The notes below the pieces were generated by a model. The model was not told the origin of the DNA. It saw nothing but the letters and a program-made list of their open reading frames with translations, and made no database searches. From the NCBI GenBank assembly GCA_030052745.1, contig JANBVO010000015.1, forward strand, positions 671,528 to 735,527: a DNA stretch of 64,000 nucleotides. Reading direction: 5' to 3'. How positions within the stretch are numbered: the stretch's first letter is position 1; every line of letters starts with the position of its first letter. The position numbers and the translations under genes are program-made. Shown here in pieces: positions 34,163 through 45,292 of the stretch. This stretch comes from Pleurostoma richardsiae. Taxonomy: Eukaryota > Ascomycota > Sordariomycetes > Calosphaeriales > Pleurostomataceae.

Positions 34163-37100
34163 CCGTTGCCGCATAAACTAGCACAGGCTGAAGTAATTAA
34201 CGCGAACTAATTCTAGCCACTCCCAACCACTGCCAAGTTTTGCCAGGCTCTGTAAGCTACGGGTTGCTAACAACATCTATCAATGGTTCAAAGGAGGCTT
34301 TGTCTATATTATCGACTCTATCTGTGCGCTGTAGCCGATGAGGAGTGAGTTCTTCCACCTTTATGAGTTCGTCATGGACGACTGACACCGCTTACGGGCC
34401 TCATATCCTGTCCTGTCCCCGTAGTTGATTGACCAGCGCATGGCTATCCTGAGCTGTCATTTATCAACGCTTGGAAGTTACACAGAGACCGCTGCCACGG
34501 TCGGTGGAGCAGATGGTGCATCACTCACGAGGCAGGGATCTAGCTTAGCCCTGTGGGCAGTTGCGAGCCTGACTGGCTCGAGATCAGAGAAAGGGATGAC
34601 TCGGCAGCGGAGGACCTTATCGGTTGTAAGGTAATGTCTACTGCAGTCCGTATTGGTATTGGTGCTTCAACAGTGAAAGTCAGCGACCATAGTAGCGCTA
34701 GCCGACTGCGAAGACATATACAGTACAGCCTTCGCTAGCGCAGCGGTTTTGGAGCCCCGACCCAGCGCATGTTGGGCAGCAGCGAGATCCGCACAACTTG
34801 AGTTGGGAAAAGGACGAAGCCTGACGACCGTGCGAGATTTGTCCTGACACGGCGTGTGTGGAGTGTGGCGCAGGGAACGACCGGAGTGGCGTGGCGTGGC
34901 TTGGTGCGGCGAGGGGAACCTCCCGGTACTCGAGGCAAAGCTGGCAAGGAACATCGTACCTCAGCGTCACGTAAGCATCCCCCTCCGTCTCCGACTCCGA
35001 GGCTGCCACCGGGGACAAACCACTTCCAACCCTGCCTGCATAAACCTCACTGTTCTTCATCTGGAGAGTACAAAACCCTTGGCGGCTAAGTACCCGTGTG
35101 GACGTTGAGCGACAAGGATTGACGGTTACGTACGACACTGTCCCAGTGCTTGGAGAAGAGCAAGGACCAAAGATGGACTTTTGCCCAAGAAGTAACAAGG
35201 AGAACATATTAAGCGTCGTGGTAAGGTGAAGGTTTGTTGAAGCCGGGCTGTCTCTTATGTCAACCTTGCTCATCTTACTCTGCTGGCAGCCCCAACTTTG
35301 CCAGCTTGCTAGTTCGTTTAGGTGGAGCATCGGGACGTAAAACAAGGCTCTTAGGCAATGTCTATATGTCCGCAGACCTCTTTTCCGATCAAATGCACCG
35401 CTTTCGAGGTTGATGCTCATTTCTGTGATAGAGGATGCCCCCGTCGGCGAAAATGTTACCTTTCTCCGGTCTATAGAGACGCCAGTTTTTGACGAACACC
35501 AGAACGGCGGCGTGGTCAGAGAATGGCGCTCATGCCCATGTCCAAGTTTTGGCCCTGCAGTCCCCGCGTCTTGCCTCAAGCGCATACCGGCTTTCCTTTA
35601 CAGACATAGGCAGGAGTTGCTTCCTCTCCAATACATCTATCATCCATCAGGAGGACTGATCAGAGCCTTAGAGGTGGTCGCTACGCTTAATTGACACAGA
35701 TCCATGGTCGGTCTTCTTACAACTTTCCGCCTGTCCGGCTGCTTAGTGAGTATGCGACGCTTTATAGCCGCCACCCCACAGCAATCAGAAGTCGGGATTA
35801 CTCCAGGCTTAGTATATGGATGTTCACAAAGAGAGAATCTGGCCGGAGCTAGCGAGAAATGCCTCTCTGCGTCATCCACAACGCGCTGGCATGCTTAGAG
35901 CAAGGATACATAGCGTGCAGCTTTAGATATCACTTGAGGTTGTCAAGCCACGGATGTGCTAAAGGGATTGGGAACAAGGCATCAAATCAAATATTACGGG
36001 TGTGGCAGGATCTCGTCGTCGGAGTCATCAAAGTTATTGCGGGACAGATGAGCACTCGGGCTCCATCCGGTGCTCCTCACCTGGCATTGTGGTGGTGGCA
36101 GAGGTCACGTCTCTGCACGGGAGATCGTTCTAGGCATAAAATAGCTTGGCGGGATGCGGTTGGCAGAGCCTGAGCCAGTGAGCCCCGCGTAGTAACGACT
36201 TCGCGTCGCAGATACACAGCGGTTTCTGGGGAGTGGACAGCAAGTGGACGAGTTGAACCGCAGGACATATTGATGGACAGACAAGAGCAAACAGGGAAGA
36301 TAGTATGCAGGAGACTACTCTGAGATAGAAGACAGAGATCGAGGGACAAGGGAGTAGAGACCTGCAAAATCCATGCCGCTGCAACCCATCCCTGTGAACA
36401 TCTACATGTGTGTACGCAATCTGGGAGAGCTCGATGAACAACGACCACGGAGTTCTATGTTATGTATCTATGTTAGATTCTTAGCTAAGACGGTGGGTAG
36501 TAATGTGGCAGCTTGCATAAGTGGCTGAAGACGCATGTCCGACCGCCCGGAGTAAGTCTGAGGCCGAAATGAAACCTGGGTTTCTGTACCGGACTCTACG
36601 CACCTCCGTCAATTGGACAAGCCAATTCGTGGACCAGCATGATGTGTCACGTAGGGGGCCGAATGCATGAATATACCACCGAACCAGGTAGAGATCTGCT
36701 CTCCATAGGCCGCAAGATACGCCCTCACGTTGTGTGGACTGTCAAGTTGGGACACATGTAGCTAATATCACCCTGCACCTGCACCTTTACACGAGCTACC
36801 CTCAATAACCGTCTATCCTCGTCCCGCCTGATCTTACCGCGTCCTTCTTGTATCCATCTCCCTGCTTTTGATCCCAAGGCTGGCCTCGATCCTTGCCCAA
36901 TAGCCCGGGCTTTTACAAGATGATGACAAGGGAGATACGCCCCCTGGTTTTGTGTTAGTAAAGAGCCTTATCTTTCGAACCCACCTAGAAGCCGGCCTCG
37001 ATACCCTCTCCGGGGCTTTCGTGGTGCAGCAGCGCTGCGTTCGGGTAAATCGGGCTTGGACACTCCGCGCATACGGAAATGCCGGAACGGCGCCTCTGCT

Positions 37101-37597
37101 GGAGTAAGCTGTGGCTGCGTCTATGAGCGCTTTGATGTCTTAATCGAGGATAGTAGTCTCACATCATGAAGCCACGTTAAAGGGAGGTGCAAATATCATG
37201 ATCGCGATATCGCGTTGATCTCCCGCGTACTCGTCCCTCTCCAACACCCTTTGCTCTCTCTTCATGTAACAACTTTTTGGGAAATTTTTCGCGTCTTTCA
37301 GTAGGTATCCAAATATCTAATCCCCGGTATTAGGGAGTGAATCCCAGCTATAAAGGACCGGTTGTGGTTTGGCAAGCTGAATCTTCGGTCAGGTAGAATA
37401 GTCTCCAGCGCTTGACACAGAATATTACATGCTTGCCCTGTCTTTCTCGTTTTCAGAGGGATTCTTAGAAGAGACTAACTCGGTGCCGCGACCGACTAGG
37501 TTTCAGTATACTATACATCCGATTTAACTAGCCATACTTGGTTCCAGGTTGACTATATGGTGCTCATTGCCCCCTGTGTCTCCCGCATCGTCTCAAC
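34163..37597. other. gene-poor region of about 3.4 kb
   Basis: The 295-codon minus-strand frame at 34,698-35,585 has no domain and overlaps other frames; I do not call it. No RIP signature and no repeat copies seen. Confidence 0.45.
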
Positions 37598-38478
37598 TCA
37601 TGCCTGGAAGGGCTGCTCTCGCTTGGCAGCGGTGCTGTTGGACGTGCTGCTGGCCCCTGCAATCTGGAATGCAATGTTGCCACCGAAAGGACCGTTGTTG
37701 TTGTTGTTGACGACCTTCATGAGGCAGAAGTTGCTCTGTCCGCTCGCGGAATCCGATCCGGTGCAGGTGAGCCCAGAGGGGATCTTGACAGAGAAAGCCT
37801 GGAGATCTAGTCAGTTTGCCTTGCTCGACCGGTGCCCGCTGCTGGAAAAGGTTCTCACTCACCGCATCGGCGCCAACATTGGTGGCCCGCTTCTGGATTC
37901 CAACGGCTCGCAAGGCACGCCTGACCGAGCGTTGGACCACGTTGCCTTGTCCGTTGCCCACCATGTCTGACGTGGCAGTGAGCTGGATTCCGTTGGAGTA
38001 CGCTCCCGTGCCCGTCTGATCGATCACGGCGAAAAGATTCCCCTGCTTGTCGTTTGCCGTGCCGTCACTGGTGACGATGCGCCAGGTGCCGTTGATGGAG
38101 CCGGTGCCGTCACCGGACACTTGGGGCAGCGTGGTGCCTGATGAGGCTACGGCATCCGCCAGATCGGACACCTGGAGCTTGCCGTTGGCAGTAGTCTTGC
38201 CCAGACCATCCGTCGTGGGGTTGTTGGCGTTGCCGCCAAAGACAGTGGTGTCCTTTTCGGTCTGACTGTTGGCGCCGAACCTGGCCACAACCGCGCCCTT
38301 GATGCCTAGGGCGGTACCGTTTCCACCCTGGTCGCCGCTAGGAGCACGCAAGTATTAGTGGCTGTGGTCGGGAGGAATCTGCTGGTAGTGCCGCTTACGT
38401 GACGACTTGAACGTTGCCGTGTGCGCTAATTAGGCTGGCAGCGGAAAGGCCGAGAGCGAGGATAGACCTGACATGCAT
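37598..38478 (-). CDS. Egh16-like (GEgh16/MAS family) secreted protein, 251 aa
   Basis: Exons 38,478-38,399, 38,337-37,863 and 37,798-37,598; introns GTAAGC...CCTAG (61 nt) and GTGAGT...TCCAG (64 nt), frame preserved. A signal peptide (MHVRSILALGLSAASLISAHG) is followed by GNVQVVTGDQGGNGTALGI, the family's opening HG..GDQGG..ALG pattern. Other family features: SSGTTLPQVSGDGTGSINGT, GNLFAVIDQTGTGAYSN, and the Cys segment LTCTGSDSASGQSNFCLMKV. The GPFGG.IAFQ segment follows an Asn run (NNNNN). The family (DUF3129, appressorium/early-infection expressed in plant pathogens and also present in insect pathogens and saprotrophs) has no proven biochemical activity. It is exported by the secretory route. 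A basic KR pair and a Ser/Thr-rich tail end the protein. Confidence 0.9.
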
Positions 38479-38709
38479 CTTGACAAAAGTTCTAGGTATT
38501 TCTAGACCTCGAGAGTGAATGGAAAGAGCGAGAGGCTTGGAGTGAAGAGGAGTTATGAATAGATTACAGTTGGGAAGTGAACTGGGCAGACCGAATCAAT
38601 CGGCTGGAGGGAAGTATCAAGGATAGACTAGAGAAGGGAAGAGAAGTGAGAAGGTAGTCGATGGTGGTGATGAGAAAAGCGGAAGATCCGATGTCCAAGA
38701 TGAGGGTCG

Positions 38710-38722
38710 GCGATTATATACT
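38710..38722 (-). promoter_or_regulatory. TATA box of the Egh16-like gene
   Basis: GAGTATATAAT on the minus strand, about 235 bp before the start codon, in a leader that is purine-rich on the plus strand. Assigned by sequence and position. Confidence 0.45.
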
Positions 38723-40154
38723 CGTTGGCCTACGAGTGTTCGCGATGGTCGGGACGTGGACCGGCATATTCTTTTCTCTTCCCTGCCTGACCCTAGTCTT
38801 CGTGGGAATGTAACGGCATCCTACACTTCCTGCCCCCTTCTTCAGTGTGTTCGTGCCGCAGCGCTCTGACAGATGCATTTTCCTTGGGTGGCAGAGGCCC
38901 CTGGTCGTGTCGCAGATAGCGCCGTGTATGAGCACGAGAGACAGCACTAGTCCACTGGGAACGCCTCGTCTTGCGACCAGCCACGAGGCTCTGCGGGAGG
39001 AGGAAAGGGGGCGATGGATGCCCACGGTGTTTCTCGGCCTGTCCGTTGGTTGGACAGACAGGGGTGTTGATGCGGAGAAGAAAGCCGTGGAGACAAGCAA
39101 CGCCAAGTTAACGCCCGACTTAAGCCGCCGGCCGAATATCCGAAGTCCAGGCCAGGGTCTGTTAGAATGCGGCCCACTTTGCGGTCTCGTCTCCACTTGT
39201 GAGGCTTGTGAGGGATCGCTTGAAACCCGACTGAAGATCCAAACGCGCTCCTTCAAACGCCGAATGCGTTTCGGAGATCTTTGACGATCCCGGCTGATCC
39301 CTGGAGATCCTGTACGGGGTTTAACATGAAAATGTCTGATCTGGTCATTTGACCAACGAGGGTCGCGTCTCCTATTACCTTTGCTAGAGATTCGAGCCTC
39401 TTCGTCATCCGCATCCATGCATTCGTGCACTGCAATCCCAAGCATCGAGAAGTTCTCACACACCTTTCACCGTCCGACACAGCTAACAACCTGTCCTGGC
39501 GTAATCGTCCGTCCTTTCCAGCACTGGATGCACTAGATGACACCCAGGGCCTCACATGAGACCGCCCCACCACCAGCCTACAGTTTGCATGGCCACCAGG
39601 CGTCTCATGTTGCATTAAGTCGCATCGACCAGACCAGCATGTCGAACCGTAGCTCTAGCCTGCTACTTCTCACTCGCTCTGCTTCAGCAGTTTTTCTCTC
39701 TCTTCGTCGCCGCCTCCATTGTCTTCCTGGTAGTACTGGGTGTCCCCGTTTTGTCGGGTCTGTGTATGACTATCACTGCTGCATGTCGGGCTTTCTGGAA
39801 AGTAAGAGCTTCTGATGCTGGCTCTTTGGCGTCAAGCGTGGCTAGGATGCTGGCCGACGGTGACCGGTTGGCCTTACGCCGTGAATACGTTCTGCGCTGG
39901 GCGTTCCCACTACTTGATTGCCGTGTCGACCAAGATGCAGCCAGGACACGGCCATTCTAACTGCCGTATACAATATTTGTTCTTTTCTGAGGCTGATCCA
40001 ACAGCACTGCGCAGTCCACACCCTGCGGGAGGAATGTTTGCTTCACATTGGTTGAATAGCAGCGCGAATGCAGCCTGCACCTCTCTCACACGCACCCAAC
40101 ACATGTCTCAACCCAGCCATTGACTTCGTTCGGCCCTGACATTGTCACACGGTA
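38723..40154. other. intergenic region, no supported gene
   Basis: Open frames at 38,714-39,463 (minus) and 38,847-39,284 (plus) overlap each other and show no domain. A hydrophobic run (FFSLFVAASIVFLVVLGVPV, about 39,690-39,750, plus strand) could be a lost membrane segment but has no start in frame. Confidence 0.4.
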
Positions 40155-40337
40155 ATGGCCAAGTTCTTCGACCTTCCCTCCGCGACAGGACGAAACCTAG
40201 TTGGGGGCATCTTCATCTGGACACTGACTCTCTTACATGAGAGGAAGGCACTGGGCGTTTTTCTTTTATGTAGGACCTGGGCGGGGATCGCGGATATCAG
40301 GATCCTTCACGGCTATCTATCTAAATGGACGATATAA
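40155..40337 (+). pseudogene. DUF4267-like fragment
   Basis: A 60-codon frame with GRNLVGGIFIWTLTLLHERK then ALGVFLLCRTWAGIADIRIL, resembling the ..RN..LG....A....ERRALG...L......DG.. core of small DUF4267 membrane proteins. The usual N-terminal membrane helix is missing. It may be a relic or the last exon of a gene whose first exon I cannot find. Confidence 0.33.
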
Positions 40338-41118
40338 GACCATACATGTTAGGAACATTTTCATTTTGCTCGTATTCGGTCCACTGCTGATTAGATCAAC
40401 AACGGCTTAAACTTTTCCAAACATGTGGATCAGCTATGTACAGTATATCCCTAGCCAAGCGGCCCTCAGCAACGGTGACAGCGACAGGTGGGAGGGAAGG
40501 TACTGGATTAAGGATCCTGGTCAATTGATTTCCATCTCTGTACTATGTATTCTGCATGTAGTCCCCTACGGAGTGCTGTCTGGCCTTAACTCGGCTTAAT
40601 GATATCGCTCGTGCACTTGTCAGCCGCCTCGACTCTAACATAGGTAAGCTACCTCGCACGGCTCGTTGACGGGCGCGAAGTCGTGGAAGTAGAGTCCTTG
40701 AATTCGGGAGCTACCTAATGAAGCGCTATATTTTAAGCCTTGGCTCGGCAACGGAAGCATTATATAATCAGGACGGAGACCTCTCGGACTATTAGCTGCC
40801 CGATTTCTTACTATGCTAACTAGACAATCAGAGACTCAGACTCCCAAGATCGACCGCCGCCTGATATAATAAACTAAACATCGTAATATACTATCAAAAG
40901 CTACATCTAAGAATGCCAGCCCTCCCCGAGTTACAAAGGATAGATTCAACCTCGAAGCCACCTCCCATATATTAAAGGGTGGATATAGTCACTTATCCTT
41001 TACTCTAAGAAGCACCTTTACCGAAGAAACTACAAATAAGATCGAGCTTCTTAAGATTATTTTACCAAAGATAGTCTCACATAAGACAATATAGCAATCT
41101 AATGCTCGCGTGGCAACC
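40338..41118. other. AT-rich intergenic region
   Basis: AT content increases from about 40,720 to 41,100, with many TpA steps. No gene supported. It borders the decayed SDR fragment. Confidence 0.45.
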
Positions 41119-41431
41119 ATGCCGCGAGGTCTCGTGGCACTCTTCATCAGTACCTCTTCTAAAATCGGCCAAACTATACTACAACGCTTCGCCCAGAACG
41201 CCCCTATACCGAAGATTTACACCATTACCTGCACGCCTACTATTAGCTCGTACGAAGCTCTCCTCGCATTTCTCCGCTATTCTTATCCGTCGGACATCTA
41301 CAATCTAGTTAAGGCCGACGTGTCATTGATATCCGAGATCGACAAGATCGTACGTACTATCACTCAGACGGAAACCCATCTCGACATCCTCTTCCTGTCG
41401 GCCGGGTTCATAGCCTTTAAAGGCCGTCGGC
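41119..41431 (+). pseudogene. N-terminal fragment of a short-chain dehydrogenase
   Basis: Begins MPRGLVALFISTSSKIGQTI, where an intact SDR would have G-A-S-S-G-I-G, so key glycines are lost. The order then follows a known fungal SDR pattern: AQNAPIPKIYTITCTPTISS, KADVSLISEIDKIVRTITQ, and LDILFLSAGFIAFKGR, corresponding to the DILFxSAG (NAG) strand. It stops matching at about 41,430 and passes directly into transcription-factor-like sequence in another frame. The catalytic Tyr/Lys half is missing. Many substitutions are compatible with C-to-T and G-to-A change. Non-functional. Confidence 0.6.
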
Positions 41432-41995
41432 ACACGTTCGTATTCAGCTCCGCGTCCTACTGTCGCTTCGATTCCTGGGGAACAAGATCCTCGTCCTGCG
41501 GCTCATTCTGAACCAGTTCCTTGACCTCACCGGGGCGACGGCCGCGAACGAGAACCAGGCGAGGTGGCTCTGCAGCTCGGGGGCGGTCCTGCTGGCCGAC
41601 TTGGTCAGTACGTGCAGCGACGTGTTCCACATCAGCAAGAGCATTCTGGCCGCGTCGCGGAATGAGCAAAACCTCCTTGGCGCTTGGTGGTTTTCCTGTT
41701 ATTACAGTATGATGAAGGCCCCGCTGTCTCCACCTAGGACTGATTAAACAGTGAACACGATTGGATATACAGCTAAGTGTCTTTCGAAGCGTTCAATGCC
41801 GCGCTTGCCATCTTGGGAGTTCTCCTCGTGAGGCGGATATATCCCTTCTCGGCTGAGCTGGCTGGCTCGTCTGTCACGGAACTACGATCTTTGCTCGACA
41901 CTGCCATGAGCGTCTTTGCTGGACCTGGACTGGGGGAACAAGATCGTCTTGTGGTGTCGGAACACCCTACTCCAGCTACTCGTCGAGTTTGATAA
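41432..41995 (+). pseudogene. C-terminal fragment of a fungal-specific transcription factor
   Basis: Reads RIQLRVLLSLRFLGNKILVL then LILNQFLDL, SDVFHISKSILAASRNEQNL and LGAWWFSCYYS in one frame. After a probable intron region it continues AFNAALAILGVLLVRR in a second frame, and LDLGNKIVLWCRNTLLQLLV in a third (frameshift at about 41,925). This order is typical of the end of the fungal_trans regulatory domain of Zn2Cys6 activators. The DNA-binding part is absent. Fused at its 5' side to the SDR fragment, it is probably the scar of a deletion. Confidence 0.6.
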
Positions 41996-42309
41996 AAACG
42001 GCTCCAGAGGTATATGCAAACCCCTTTCGCAGTCCAGTTTCGGAGCGGGGCTACTGACGCTGGCTATTTACAACATAGATCTGGAGATCGGCCCTGCGTC
42101 GGGACCGTTCTCGCTGTCTCCGACGAGCGCATGGGCGTGGCGGCTCACAGACCCGGGATTGCTCGCGCCGGACTTGCCGTTGGGCCTTGTACACGGTTTG
42201 TCGGCCGGTTCTCTGACCTCGCAGCTTCCCGGGGGCCTCGAGATGCCACCGGATTCGTAACGACGTACCGCGAGGTACAATTTCGAACTTTCGGGCTGCA
42301 TCGTGTTGC

Positions 42310-42728
42310 ACGCATGTAAACGGTGCGGGTTGCTATTGCTTCCAAACGAGACAAGTGTTCCAACCTGTCGATGAGTTGTTCTGATGCCTTACCCTGTGCT
42401 GGCCCATGCCCATGCAAGTCCGGTGGGTCGGCGTTGAACCTGTTTGCAATGTCGGATCAGCTCCGTTCCCAGATACACCCGGACAGTCTCCGACCCGCTT
42501 CCGTCCTATCCCTGGGTGGGTCCCCTAGCTTATCTCATTGCTGGGGTAGATCTGAGGTATGGGGTGTCCAGAGAATAGTGATGAGCTCGCGTTGCCCTGT
42601 ATTCTCCATAAAACCGTCATATATATATCATTTTTACTACGCAAGGTAACGACGTCCAAAACCTCCCTCCACACGTCACATCAGATTTAGAAAACAAAGC
42701 CGAGTACGTCCTTTGGAATCTATTCAAC
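42310..42728. other. upstream region of the VAO-type pseudogene
   Basis: No gene supported. A TATATATAT stretch lies near 42,620, about 110 bp before the first ATG of the pseudogene, in a position suited to a TATA box. Confidence 0.4.
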
Positions 42729-44522
42729 ATGTCCCATAGCTCCCTCGTCAGCGCCTAAGGCAACCGCGCTGGACAGCTCCTTCACCCAGGTCGCCAGCAT
42801 CATTGGCGCCGACAACATCTCCAGCAATCACCAGCATGGCGCCCTGGAAAACCCCCATGGCCGAGACTCCTACGGAGATCCATACTCAGCCGACGAAAGC
42901 CACGAGCCCGGTGGGGGGGGTCCGCCCCAGCGCCGTGGAAGAAGTCCAGCAGATCGTGAAGCTCGCCAACACTTACAAGGTGCCCTTGTGGACCGTCTCT
43001 CGCGGCAAGAACCTTGGCTACGGCGGCAGCAGCCCCGTGGTGAAGGGGATTATCGTTCTCGACCTGCATCGGATGAACAAGATTGTAGAGGTCAACGGGG
43101 AATATGGATGCGCCGTCGTCGAGCCGGGCATCTCGTTCTTTGACCTCTACGAAGAGATCCAACGGCAAGGCCTGGACCTATGACCGTCGGTCCCGGCAAT
43201 CGGGTGGGGTTCCATCCTGAGCAATACGCTTGACCGCGGTTTTGGATATACGCCGAACGGGGAACATTCACAGTCACAATGTGGCATGGAGGTTGTCCTC
43301 CACGACGGCGACCTTCTCTGCACGGGGTCGGGCGCCATGAAGGACAACAAGGCCTTCCCGCTATACAAGGGGTACGCGCTCAGCTCCCGGCACATCCTCC
43401 AACCCTTTCCGCTTTCCTCCTCTCCAGTCGAATTTGCTGATGCAGTTGAACAGGGGCTTTGGCCCGGGTCTTGACGGTCTCTTCTACCAGTCTAACCTTG
43501 GTAAAACATTATTCTCGCTCACAGCCTACTGCTGTTGAGTTAACACGGGCCAGAGCACTGACCCGGAGACAGGAGTCGTCACGAAACTAGGCATTCACAT
43601 CACTCCCGCCCCAGAAGCCTACGCCTCAGTCGAGGTAAGCGTGCCCCGAGAGCAAGACCTCGAGCCCCTTGTGGGTACTCTCTCCGACCTGATGCGCCAT
43701 TACATCATCCTCAACTCGCCTTCCATCGCCAACATCTTCCGCATCGCCCTGACGTGCAAGGTCCCCGATGTCCATGCCAAGCTTGCTGACTACATGAAAT
43801 CGGGCTCCCACGTGCCCTACGACGTGTTGGAGACGATCCGGGAGCAGCAGGGCTGGGGCTTCTGGAAGGCGTACTTCTCACTCTACGGCTCAGTCCAGGT
43901 GCTCCCCACCCTGCAGAAAACCGTCCGGCGCGCATTCTCTGCAATCCCTGGCGTACAGATTACCTTTCGCGACTTTCCTGGCATCAAGGGGCAGGCCATC
44001 AAGGCAACAGACATCAAGGAGGAGGAGGTTCCCCACAGCGGTATACCGATGCTGGCGCCCCTCGGCGTCGTCCATAGCAGGGGGGAGGGGCGCTGTGGCC
44101 ACACCGACTTCTCGCCCATCATACCGCCCTCAGGCCGGGATCTCTGCGCCTGGTACTTCACAGCGAAGAAGCGGACAATCGACGCTAACTTCGACTTTTT
44201 CGCGGACTTCCATGTCTGTCCACGATACGTCGTGGGCATCGAGCGGGTCATCTACGACTTCGATGAAGAGGAGGTAGTCCAAGCATTGTACCGGCATTTG
44301 CTACATGATGCATCAGAGCAGGGGTATATGGTGTACAGAACTCACGTCAAGTACATGGATGACGCCGCCGCGAAACTGGACTTTAACCAATCTGCGTTCG
44401 GGCGACTTACGGGGCTGCTCAAGGACACCCTAGACCCAAATGGCGTCTTACCGCCGGGCAAGTCGGGCGTATGGAATTCTGCAGCCTCGACACTCGCCTC
44501 ACGCTTACAACACAGGTTGTAG
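42729..44522 (+). pseudogene. vanillyl-alcohol-oxidase-type FAD-linked oxidase pseudogene
   Basis: Homologous to VAO/4-cresol dehydrogenase flavoenzymes that oxidise para-substituted phenols. Segments: GALENPHGRDSYGDPYSADE; the FAD_binding_4 motif SRGKNLGYGGSSPVV; VPAIGWGSILSNTLDRGFGY; GFGPGLDGLFYQSNL. The C-terminal half (43,573-44,522) has CGHTDFSPIIPPSGRD, whose His lies where VAO attaches FAD (by remembered alignment), then GYMVYRTHVKYMDDAA and LDPNGVLPPGKSGVW. Exons about 42,729-43,371, 43,454-43,500 and 43,573-44,522. Lesions: a frame change near 42,755; one extra G in the G8 run at 42,913-42,920; and TGA at 43,181-43,183, probably from TGG (L-W-P-S-V-P). The rest remains open, so decay looks recent, or some lesions could be sequence errors. 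Confidence 0.8.
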
Positions 44523-45292
44523 AATATCTAAGGGGAATGCCGCAATATCGATTCACCCGTGTGAGATTACTTGCCAGCGAATGCCCACCTGGTCTCTACC
44601 TTCGACCTCTTCCATCTTATGCATATACCCAATTCAGTATCTCTACAGCCCAAATCTCTGGATAGGAACGCCTTAAGGATGCCCGAGCACTAAATGTGAA
44701 ATAGGTGTGGGCATGGATTTGACGCTGAGAGCCCAGCCCGAAATCGCAGCCCCGGGACCTCCTTTTCTGATTGTCAACACAACACAACACGGTGGTCTAT
44801 CATCTGTCATGATGCAGTAGCTTGTAATTAAGTCCCGCCTTGTATACACACATCCTAAGTCAGATAAATTTACCATATAATAAAGCCAGCTATACTAATA
44901 TTATCCTGAAAGCCGTATCGTGTCATTTTAGAATCGAGAAGCCATTCTCTTGTCAGGGCCGTGTATCCAAAACTGAACGCATACTAGTGAGCTATTATGT
45001 TTTCAAAGCGATAGAAAATTAAAGCAGTAACCACTGCTACACTATATGGTAGAGTATAAAGCATATTCCTCATTACAGATAGAACAACTCCTTATGAGTA
45101 AATTATTATGAAAATTGTATTTAGTCCTTTAGAATAATATATAAATAGGGCCAGATCTATAATAGTGATATCATATATTATATATGTAACGGAGGTGGCT
45201 GGCGGGAGACCATCGAGTAATTAAATGGTGCCAGGGCCCGCACCTTTGCCTCCTGGATCCCCCCCAAGAATTAGTCTTGCCATAATAGACCC
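44523..45292. other. AT-rich intergenic region between two pseudogenes
   Basis: Contains no supported gene. AT content is high from about 44,840 to 45,190, with TATATATTATATATG-like sequence near 45,170-45,188. Confidence 0.45.

Noticed and set aside
34698-35585. 295-codon minus-strand open frame
   Set aside because: Composition is Ser/Arg/Pro-rich without domains, it overlaps similar frames on both strands, and no splice or promoter context supports it.
38714-39463. 249-codon minus-strand open frame upstream of the Egh16-like gene
   Set aside because: Overlaps plus-strand frames of equal quality, carries the Egh16-like promoter TATA within it, and has no recognisable motif.
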